From Alphaproteobacteria bacterium (GTDB taxonomy: Bacteria; Pseudomonadota; Alphaproteobacteria; Geminicoccales; Geminicoccaceae): DNA of 6,781 bases. The stretch is from assembly GCA_026982585.1 (NCBI GenBank), contig JALSGW010000019.1, forward strand, positions 1-6,781. Direction: 5' to 3'. A program made the position numbers and the translations under genes. Below the pieces are notes generated by a model, which had not been told where the DNA came from, made no database searches, and saw nothing but the letters and a program-made list of their open reading frames with translations. The stretch's first letter is position 1. Each line of letters opens with the position of its first letter. This document shows positions 1-6,781 of this stretch, piece by piece.

Positions 1-3000
1 GCCGAACAGCAGCCGGGCCAGGATCTCGTCGCGCGGCAGGGCCGGATCGCTCGCGAGCACGAGCTCGGGACGATCGATCGGCCCCCTGAGCTCGACCCGG
101 GCCTGGATGCCGGCCCGCTCCGCCCGCGCTATGAGATCCACGTCGATGCGGGGCGGCAGGCCTCCGGCGAGCAGGATCTCCCCCTGTTCCACCGCGAAGC
201 GCTGGCCCAGGAAGTCCAGGCGGCCGCGGCGCACCTTCAGCGCCCCTTCCACCTCCGGTTCGCGGGCACGCCCCCGGATGCGCAGGCTGCCGCCCCACTC
301 GCTCTCGAGCCCGGCGCCGCGCAGGTAGAGGCGCTGCGGTGCTTCCAGCCGCAGGTCCAGTGCCAGCTCGGATAGCGGCATGCGCCGCTCGCCGGGCCTT
401 GTGGGGGCCTCGATCGGCCGCAGCACCCCGTCGTCGCCGCGCTCGAGCACCGCGAGTGCGGGCGGTGCCGCACCGCGACCGCGGCCCAGCCACAGCTCGC
501 CCCGCTGGATCCGCACCGATCCCGCGAGCCGGGCACCGGCCGGGGCGCGTTCGAACACCACCTCGCCCTCGGCCACCAGCCATCCCCGCGGTGCGTTGAG
601 GACGATGAAGTCCCGGCCCATCACCTCGATCCGGTAGCGATCGGGCATCCATCCGTCGAGTTCCGCCCAGCCCCGGGCCCGAAGCCGCCCGTCTCCGGCA
701 TCCCGCGCCCTAAGCTCCACCAGCTCGAGCCGGCTCCCCGATACCCGAAGGCGGGCCTCGGCATCCCGGATCACCACCCCGCTCTGGGCGTCCTCCATCC
801 GTCCCTGGCGCCAGGCCAGCGTGCCGCGGATCTCCGGCCGCCCGCCCTCGCCGGCGACCTTCAGGTCCAGCTGCGCGAGCCCCTCCACCAGCAGCCGATC
901 ATGGGGCAGCAGGAAGCCGAGCCGGCCGAGGTCCACCATGCCCTGCAACCGCCCCGAAACAGGAGCGCTCGGGTCGATGCGCAGGAACGGCGGTGTGTCC
1001 GTCGCGGCGAGCGGAAGGCGAAGCGCGCCCGCGAGGGGCATCTCCGCCCGGCCGCCCTCGATGCGCAGGTCGAGATCCAACATCCCGTCCGCCATGCGCC
1101 CGCGCAAGCGGGCCACCTCCGCCGTGTCGGCTCGCGCCGCACGCACGGCCAGATCGATCCGTCCCCCGAGCGCGGCCCGCTCTCCTTCCAGCTTGAGCGC
1201 GGGGTCCGCGCGCGCGGGCGCGAGCGGGTTTCCGGTCACGAGCCCCACGGGCAGATCGCGGCCGCGGAACGCGACCGCCAGCTCCGACTCCCCGAACCGC
1301 AATCCCCCCTGGAGTTCGCCCTCGCCGATCTCGAGGTCGATCACGTCCACGTCCAAAAGCCCGTCGCGCAGCACCGCCGTGGCCGGGCGCCTGAGGCGCA
1401 GACGCTGCCCCTCGAACATCCCTTGGAGGCGGTCCAGGCGCAACAGCTGCCGGTCGGATGCGAGCTCCAGCTGCCCTCCCGCCTCCAGCGCGAAGGGCTG
1501 GGTGCGCCGGCCCTGCGCCTCCCCGGATATGCGATAGCGGCCACCTTCGCCCACAAGGCTCGCGCGCAACCGATCCACCAGGAGATCGGGCGCATCGATC
1601 CCCCGCATCTCCAGGCGCACATCCGCTTCCGCGCGGTTGAACAGATCCTGGATGCGGCCCGAAAGCTCGCCCTCCTCGAGCGATCCGGTGGGAAGCGCGA
1701 GTCCGCGGACCTTGAGGGCGAAGTCCAAGCTCTGGGCGGCATCCGCCTCCGCCGCCGCGGCTTCGAGGCGAACATCGCCCTGCACCGGCCGATCGAAGAA
1801 GGGGGCGAGCTGCCCGAGATCGTCCACCACAAGCCGCAGGGTGCCCCTTCCGCGTCCGCGCAGCCGGTCGAAGACACCGGCAAGCCGGCCCTCGATCCCG
1901 GAGCCGCCGATCCGCACTTCCTCCACCTCGAGCTCCATGGCGCCGAATGCCGCCCCGCCCTCAACCGTGATGTTCGCATCGCCCCGCCGTGCGAGGAGGG
2001 TGAAACGCCCGCTCGCTCGGCCCTCATGGATCCGCATCCGGGCATCCAGCCGCACCTCCTCGGCCACAGCTCCGGCTGCGGCGAGCGCGGATGCCTCGGC
2101 CGCGATCCGAAGCGCGACGTCCCCGATCGGACCGTCGGCCGCGATGCGGCCTTGAAGAGCTCCGGCCGTTCCCGCTCCGGCAAGGGCGGCCAGATCGGGG
2201 ATCTCCCAACCCACCCGGGCGCGCAGGCGGGATTCCGCGAACCGGTAGCCGAGCTCGCCCCGGGCCCGAACCGCGGCCGCCTCCAGGGTGAACTCGGGGA
2301 CCGCGAACCGGTCCCGGGTGCGGAGCCAGGCGGCGCGCAGGGCGAACGGACCTTCGCGCGCTTCGGGCCGCTGTGGCCCGAGCCGCAAGCTCTTGCCGGC
2401 AAGGGCGAGTCGACCGGACATCCGCCCCTCGTCCTCGAGGGTCCACGTCCCATCGCCTTCCACCGCCCCGATCCCGAGCCAGTCGGGCACGGGCCGCCCC
2501 AGTGCTGCGAGCCACGCCGGCGGATCCGGAATCTCCAACTGGAAGCGACCCGATCCCGTGCGGGCTTGGGGATCGACGCTCCCGGTGAGCGTGGCGCGCA
2601 GCTCAGGTGCCGCGAGCAGGAGACGCTCGATCGCGACGGGCTCTCCGGGGCGGAAGCGAAGCGCGAGCTCGAGCTCGGGCGCGCTCAGCCCGGCCTGCGC
2701 GAGGCGGGCGGCGCGCACCACTCCGGAGACGAGGACATCCGGCACAGCTGCGGCGGACTCGGCGGCCGGCTCCACCCGGCCGCTTCCCCTGAGCCCGGGA
2801 AGCCCGATGCGGCCGATACGCACCCCTTGGCCTTCGAGCTCCCACGCCCAACCGGCCTCCTCCTCGCCGCCGCGGGCGAGCAGGCGCAGCGATCCCCCAA
2901 GCGGCATCCCCCGCCCTGCGGCAAGCATGCCGAGGTCGGTAAGACGGATCTCCAATCGTCCAACGGGCCAGCGCGCACCGGGCCCTCGGGCGATGCTTCC

Positions 3001-3975
3001 CTCCGCCACCAGCCCCGCCCCTTGGACCCGCAAGGGCTCCACCACCAGCCCGCCGTCGCGGCGCCATCTGAGCCCCAGGCTCGCGCGCGCCTCCTGTCCC
3101 AAAAGCCGCAGCCAGGCCGGCCTCGCGTCCGTATCGGCGAGGGCGAGGCGGAGATCCGTTCGCAAGTCCGCGCCGTCGGCATTCAAACTGCCGGATCCCT
3201 CGGCCTCCACGGCGAACAGGCCCTCGGCCTCGATCCGCACCTCGCCGCGCAGCCGGTCGAGGGGACCGGCCAGCTGTGCGGAGAATACCAGCGCACCGGC
3301 CGCGGGAGCGCGGAGGAGTGTTTGCGCCAGATCGGAATCGAGACGGCCGCGGGCGGATGCCGTGAGACGCCCGGCATCTCGCTCCCATCTGCCCTCGATG
3401 CGCACCTCCCCCGCACCGCCGTCGGTGCGCGCCAGGGCGAGCCGGAAGGCCAGCCCGTCCTCCTCAAGCCGTTGTGCCCGCCCCACCAGGCGCAGACCGA
3501 GGGCGGCGCCCAGCACCGGCTCCTCGAGGATCAGGGATTCCACCACCAGCTCCTCCGCCACCAGGGGCGGATCGGTCCACCATCCCGCCACCCCTTGGCC
3601 GGGCGGACGCCGCCGCGGTACTGGCCCGGGCTCCGGCCGGCGGACGATGCGCAGCTCTTGCGCGCGTGCCGATCGCACCACCAGGCGACCGCGCACGAGG
3701 GCTGTGGGATCCAGGTTGACCTCGGCCCCGCGCAGCTCCAGCCACGGCCCCGTGCCATCGGCCAACCGCAGCTCGCCGACCCGCACCGAAAAGGGCAGCA
3801 GACCGGAGAGGCCGACCAGCTCCGCCCGGCGGCCTTCCTGGGCCAGCCAGCTTTCCGCGGCCCGGGCGATCTGGTCCTTGGCGAAGCGGGTCTGCGCGAG
3901 CGCGAATGCCGCACCCAAGAGCCCCGCCGATGCGACCAGAATCCAGCCCAGGAGGATCACAAGGCGGCGGATCAT
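1..3975 (-). CDS. tamB: TamB, translocation and assembly module inner-membrane subunit (3' end outside window)
   Basis: This frame stays open from the ATG at 3975 to the left edge, giving 1,325 residues with no stop. An uncleaved signal anchor lies at residues 5-27 (LVILLGWILVASAGLLGAAF), followed by the TamB N-terminal pattern at about 54-116: a GLSGLLPF-type turn, a LADGTGPWLEL stretch, then TALVRGRLVV and RIVRRP. The middle is a very long run of alternating polar/hydrophobic beta strands with no enzymatic motif, as expected for the hydrophobic groove of AsmA-like bridge proteins. The C-terminal TamB domain (DUF490, PF04357) is clear from about residue 1040, with GSLRIRGRA, VRRGRLDFLGQRF and finally DPALPRDEILARLLFG at the edge. 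Known family members sit in the inner membrane, span the periplasm and bind TamA POTRA domains; they are linked to outer-membrane protein assembly and phospholipid transport. Perhaps another 100-150 residues lie outside, so the whole protein would be longer than E. coli TamB (about 1,259). It starts 30 bases after the tamA stop, in the same frame. No frameshift is seen. Confidence 0.95.
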   Translation of the reverse strand, partial: MIRRLVILLGWILVASAGLLGAAFALAQTRFAKDQIARAAESWLAQEGRRAELVGLSGLLPFSVRVGELRLADGTGPWLELRGAEVNLDPTALVRGRLVVRSARAQELRIVRRPEPGPVPRRRPPGQGVAGWWTDPPLVAEELVVESLILEEPVLGAALGLRLVGRAQRLEEDGLAFRLALARTDGGAGEVRIEGRWERDAGRLTASARGRLDSDLAQTLLRAPAAGALVFSAQLAGPLDRLRGEVRIEAEGLFAVEAEGSGSLNADGADLRTDLRLALADTDARPAWLRLLGQEARASLGLRWRRDGGLVVEPLRVQGAGLVAEGSIARGPGARWPVGRLEIRLTDLGMLAAGRGMPLGGSLRLLARGGEEEAGWAWELEGQGVRIGRIGLPGLRGSGRVEPAAESAAAVPDVLVSGVVRAARLAQAGLSAPELELALRFRPGEPVAIERLLLAAPELRATLTGSVDPQARTGSGRFQLEIPDPPAWLAALGRPVPDWLGIGAVEGDGTWTLEDEGRMSGRLALAGKSLRLGPQRPEAREGPFALRAAWLRTRDRFAVPEFTLEAAAVRARGELGYRFAESRLRARVGWEIPDLAALAGAGTAGALQGRIAADGPIGDVALRIAAEASALAAAGAVAEEVRLDARMRIHEGRASGRFTLLARRGDANITVEGGAAFGAMELEVEEVRIGGSGIEGRLAGVFDRLRGRGRGTLRLVVDDLGQLAPFFDRPVQGDVRLEAAAAEADAAQSLDFALKVRGLALPTGSLEEGELSGRIQDLFNRAEADVRLEMRGIDAPDLLVDRLRASLVGEGGRYRISGEAQGRRTQPFALEAGGQLELASDRQLLRLDRLQGMFEGQRLRLRRPATAVLRDGLLDVDVIDLEIGEGELQGGLRFGESELAVAFRGRDLPVGLVTGNPLAPARADPALKLEGERAALGGRIDLAVRAARADTAEVARLRGRMADGMLDLDLRIEGGRAEMPLAGALRLPLAATDTPPFLRIDPSAPVSGRLQGMVDLGRLGFLLPHDRLLVEGLAQLDLKVAGEGGRPEIRGTLAWRQGRMEDAQSGVVIRDAEARLRVSGSRLELVELRARDAGDGRLRARGWAELDGWMPDRYRIEVMGRDFIVLNAPRGWLVAEGEVVFERAPAGARLAGSVRIQRGELWLGRGRGAAPPALAVLERGDDGVLRPIEAPTRPGERRMPLSELALDLRLEAPQRLYLRGAGLESEWGGSLRIRGRAREPEVEGALKVRRGRLDFLGQRFAVEQGEILLAGGLPPRIDVDLIARAERAGIQARVELRGPIDRPELVLASDPALPRDEILARLLFG

Positions 3976-3987
3976 GCTGCGGGCGGG

Positions 3988-3994
3988 CCTCCCC
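3988..3994 (-). promoter_or_regulatory. Probable ribosome-binding site of tamB
   Basis: On the minus strand the 30-base gap between the tamA stop and the tamB ATG reads GGGGAGG at this place, 12 bases before the ATG. That is a good Shine-Dalgarno match at a slightly long spacing. The tamA TAG is the in-frame stop immediately upstream of the tamB frame, and no ATG, GTG or TTG lies between, so the ATG at 3975 is the first possible start. The short gap makes co-transcription with tamA, and possibly translational coupling, likely. Confidence 0.6.
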
Positions 3995-4005
3995 GGCTCG
4001 AGCGG

Positions 4006-5925
4006 CTAGAACGGCTGGCCGAGGCTGAGGTAGATCTGGAAGGGATCGTCCACCCCCGGCCTGGGATCGATCGGCACCGCCACGTCGATGCGGACCGGTC
4101 CCACCGGGGTAAGATAGCGGAGCCCCACGCCGCTTCCCACCCGCAAGGGCTGGGCTTTGGTGGGAACGGGATCGGGGTAGGCGGTGCCGGCGTCGACGAA
4201 GGCGGCGAGCTGCCAGCGTTCGCGAACCCGCCAGCGCAGTTCCAGCGAGGCCTCCACCAGGCTCCGGCCGCCTAAGGGATCGCCGTTGGCATCGAGCGGC
4301 CCGGCGGTGGCATAGGGTATGCCGCGGATCGACCCACCCCCACCGGCATAGAAGCGCTCGTCGGCCGGAAGCTCCCGGCGTCCCGCGCCCGCCACCGTCC
4401 CCATGGTGCCGCGCACCGCGAGCACCAGCGCCGGCTCGTCGAAGAGACGCCACTGCCCGGTCAAGGTGGCCCGTGCGCGCAGATATCCGAACCGTCCGGG
4501 CCCGAACGCCAGGGTCGGCACCAGCTCGGCCTCGAGGCTCCAGCCGGTCTCCGGATCCAGCGGATCGTCGCGCCGGTCGAGCACGAAACGGCCGCCCAGG
4601 GCCAGCAGCGTGAAGCGCTCGGCGCGCCCCCGTTCCCGTTCCTCCAGGTAGCGCACACGCATCTCGAGGCTCCCCCGCAGACCCTCGCCCCAACGCCGCT
4701 CGAGGGCGATGGTCGGGGCCAGGGATCGGCTGTCGTAGGCGGCCGCCGCCAGCCGGCGGGCGCGGACCTCCGCCCGCAGCCGCTGGTCCTGCCGCAGCAC
4801 ATCGGGTTTGACAAAGCGCAGGCGCGCCTCCTGCACCAGCGGCGAGGCCTGGGCGCTCACCCGCAGCCGCTCGCCGGCGCCCAACAGGTTGCGGTGTTCG
4901 AAAAAAAGCCTCAGCCGCGGCCCCTCATCCGCCCGGTAGCCGATCGCCCCGCCGAGGGAGCGGAACTTGCGCGGCCGCACCCGTACCACCACGTCGAGCT
5001 GACCCGTTGGGTCCGGAGCGGCCGTCTCCAGCTGCACGCGCGAGAACAGACCGGTCGCAAGCAGCCGCCGCCGTGCCTCCTCGAGACGCCGGGGATCAAA
5101 ACGCGATCCCGGCGCGATGGCGACGCGCCGGCGCAAGAACCCCTCGTCGACACCCTCCCCGCCCACAAGCCGCAGCGTGCCGAAGCGGTAGACCGGACCC
5201 GGCCTTAGGACGAGTTCCACCTCCATGCGGCGGGTGCGGTGATCGACCACCAGCCGCCTCTCCCCGAGCCGGGCGAGCGCATGCCCCAGCTCCCGCGCCC
5301 GTGCGAGCAGCCGGCGTTCGGCTTCCAGCACCGACTCCGCCCGGGCCGGGGCACCGGCCACAAGACCCAGCTCCTCCGGGGAGGGGGGCTCGAACCCCCC
5401 GGCTTCGCCCTCGATGCGGATGCGCCGGTCTCCGAAGCGATAGCGCGGGCCGGCATCGATGCGGAAGACCACCCGCATCTCCGGCAGGGCGGCGCCGGGC
5501 AGCGGCGTCGGCGGCGCGGGCACGTCCTCGATCCGCAACGCCACCTCGCCGGCATAGAAGCCTTCGGCGCGAAGCGCCGCGCGCAGCCGTTCCGCATCCT
5601 CCCGGGCTCGCCTGCGCAGGGCAAGCCGGCTGGCCGGCGGCCGTTCGCCTGCGGAGGCGAGCGTGGAGGCCTCGAGCAGCCGCGCGCGCAGCGCCTCGTC
5701 GAGCGCCCCCGCGTCGAGCACCACGGCGTAGCGCACCGCCGGAGGACGGCCCTCCTCGGGTCCGAAACGCACCTGGGGAGCCGCACAGCCGGCGGCCGCG
5801 GCGAGGAGGAGGAAGAGCACCGCCAGTCGACCCAGCGACCGCGGCACGGCACGCCGGCCGCGATCGCCCGCTCCTCCCCCGTTCGGGACCGGATCCGGGC
5901 TCCCTTCCCGCCGCTTTCGCTGCAT
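4006..5925 (-). CDS. tamA: TamA, outer-membrane Omp85/BamA-family barrel protein with POTRA domains
   Basis: A complete 639-residue protein, close to the usual 570-650 of the family. A hydrophobic export signal at about 32-46 (GRLAVLFLLLAAAAG) is followed by Cys47, a possible lipoprotein site. Three POTRA-like units follow at about 62-160, 161-242 and 243-320; the last has GPVYRFGTLRLVG and a helix ending LLATGLFSRVQLE. The barrel runs from about 324 to the end, with FFEHRNLLGAGERL (341-354), the DRRDDPLDPETGW strand motif (450-462), the FYAGGGGSIRG loop-6 region (525-535) and a terminal beta-signal ending in Phe639 (FQIYLSLGQPF). TamA is the outer-membrane partner of TamB and helps insert outer-membrane proteins. 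The residue after the conserved RG is Ile536 rather than the usual Phe or Tyr. The ATG at 5925 is the only plausible far-upstream start and has GGGGAG four bases before it; a GTG at 5847 (codon 27) would give a more typical 20-residue signal peptide but lacks a well-spaced ribosome site. BamA itself is less likely: that has five POTRAs and different neighbours. Confidence 0.93.
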   Translation of the reverse strand: MQRKRREGSPDPVPNGGGAGDRGRRAVPRSLGRLAVLFLLLAAAAGCAAPQVRFGPEEGRPPAVRYAVVLDAGALDEALRARLLEASTLASAGERPPASRLALRRRAREDAERLRAALRAEGFYAGEVALRIEDVPAPPTPLPGAALPEMRVVFRIDAGPRYRFGDRRIRIEGEAGGFEPPSPEELGLVAGAPARAESVLEAERRLLARARELGHALARLGERRLVVDHRTRRMEVELVLRPGPVYRFGTLRLVGGEGVDEGFLRRRVAIAPGSRFDPRRLEEARRRLLATGLFSRVQLETAAPDPTGQLDVVVRVRPRKFRSLGGAIGYRADEGPRLRLFFEHRNLLGAGERLRVSAQASPLVQEARLRFVKPDVLRQDQRLRAEVRARRLAAAAYDSRSLAPTIALERRWGEGLRGSLEMRVRYLEERERGRAERFTLLALGGRFVLDRRDDPLDPETGWSLEAELVPTLAFGPGRFGYLRARATLTGQWRLFDEPALVLAVRGTMGTVAGAGRRELPADERFYAGGGGSIRGIPYATAGPLDANGDPLGGRSLVEASLELRWRVRERWQLAAFVDAGTAYPDPVPTKAQPLRVGSGVGLRYLTPVGPVRIDVAVPIDPRPGVDDPFQIYLSLGQPF

Positions 5926-6039
5926 GCCGCTCCCCGGCCGTGGCAGGCCATCCGGCTTTCGCCCAAAGCGCTCGGTACCGCAAGCGCCTAGGCGAGGACC
6001 CGACGCGAGGGCGGCCGGCCGTTGCGGGAAGGCGAGGAC
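5926..6039. other. Spacer between glmS and tamA, no clear regulatory element
   Basis: This is the only sizeable non-coding gap in the window (114 bases). It contains the tamA ribosome site, one full copy of an 11-base direct repeat and most of the other, an 8-base palindrome GGCCGGCC (6013-6020) and two weak 5-base-pair inverted repeats (5955-5969 and 5968-5987). Neither inverted repeat is followed by a T-run on the minus strand, so I do not call a Rho-independent terminator. I find no credible -35/-10 pair. The gap leaves read-through from glmS into tamA possible, with Rho-dependent ending or an unseen promoter as alternatives. Confidence 0.6.
5930..5935 (-). promoter_or_regulatory. Probable ribosome-binding site of tamA
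   Basis: The minus strand reads GGGGAG here, four bases before the ATG at 5925. The spacing is short but usable, and it supports 5925 over the internal GTG at 5847. A stronger purine run (GGGGGAGGAG, 5871-5880) lies inside the reading frame, 23 bases from that GTG, which is too far for a normal Shine-Dalgarno site. Confidence 0.5.

Positions 6040-6040
<1 letters not shown>
5990..6040. repeat. 11-base direct repeat pair after glmS
   Basis: AGGCGAGGACC occurs at 5990-6000 and again at 6030-6040, start to start 40 bases apart. The second copy includes the last base of the glmS stop codon; the first is wholly in the spacer. The flanks do not match beyond 11 bases, so this is not a longer tandem duplication. 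In such GC-rich DNA it may be chance. Confidence 0.55.

Positions 6041-6781
<741 letters not shown>

Noticed and set aside
2288..4009. Plus-strand open frame of 573 codons
   Set aside because: Ser/Arg/Pro-rich composition typical of a shadow frame in high-GC DNA, wholly antisense to tamB.
901..4275. Plus-strand open frame of 1,124 codons
   Set aside because: It lies in exact codon register opposite tamB and the end of tamA. Its translation is a low-complexity Arg/Pro/Gly/Ala/Gln-rich mix without domains, while the minus strand encodes recognisable TamB and TamA.
3464..4693. Minus-strand open frame of 409 codons across the tamA/tamB junction
   Set aside because: Out of frame with both genes; Gly/Arg/Ala-rich translation without family features.
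5955..5987. Inverted repeats in the glmS-tamA gap as a possible terminator
   Set aside because: Stems are only 5 base pairs (GCTTT/AAAGC and GCGCT/AGCGC), they overlap each other, and no T-run follows on the minus strand.
5940..5990. Possible tamA promoter with a TTGCGG box on the minus strand
   Set aside because: The region 17 bases downstream (GAAAGC) does not resemble a -10 element, and such partial matches are expected by chance.

Overview
The window is a compact, very GC-rich stretch of a bacterial chromosome with three genes, all on the minus strand. In transcription order (right to left) they are the 3' end of glmS, a complete tamA, and the first 1,325 codons of tamB, which runs off the left edge. 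Only two short gaps are non-coding: 114 bases between glmS and tamA and 30 bases between tamA and tamB. I see no RNA genes, mobile elements, CRISPR arrays or accessory genes.

The organism is a diderm (Gram-negative) bacterium, because TamA/TamB link the inner and outer membranes. An alphaproteobacterium is the best guess, from the GlmS wording (AGPEIGVASTKAF, PVQLLAYHTAV), the TamA C-terminus (DPFQIYLSLGQPF) and the high GC content. This is inferred from remembered family patterns, not from a search.

Region by region: 6040-6781 holds the C-terminal isomerase domain of GlmS, which makes glucosamine-6-phosphate for peptidoglycan and lipopolysaccharide. 5926-6039 is a spacer with an 11-base direct repeat but no convincing terminator or promoter. 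4006-5925 is TamA, a BamA-type (Omp85) outer-membrane barrel with periplasmic POTRA domains. 3976-4005 is a short spacer carrying a ribosome-binding site. 1-3975 is TamB, the long inner-membrane-anchored beta-rich protein that spans the periplasm and partners with TamA.

TamA and TamB form the translocation and assembly module, which helps insert some outer-membrane proteins; TamB-type proteins are also implicated in phospholipid movement to the outer membrane. Placing glmS just upstream puts envelope precursor synthesis beside envelope assembly, but whether the three are co-transcribed cannot be settled from sequence.

This is mostly ordinary core-genome content and I do not see an undescribed system. 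The points most worth a second look are in TamA: a possible lipoprotein cysteine at its N-terminus, and a non-standard residue after the conserved RG pair of its barrel loop motif.
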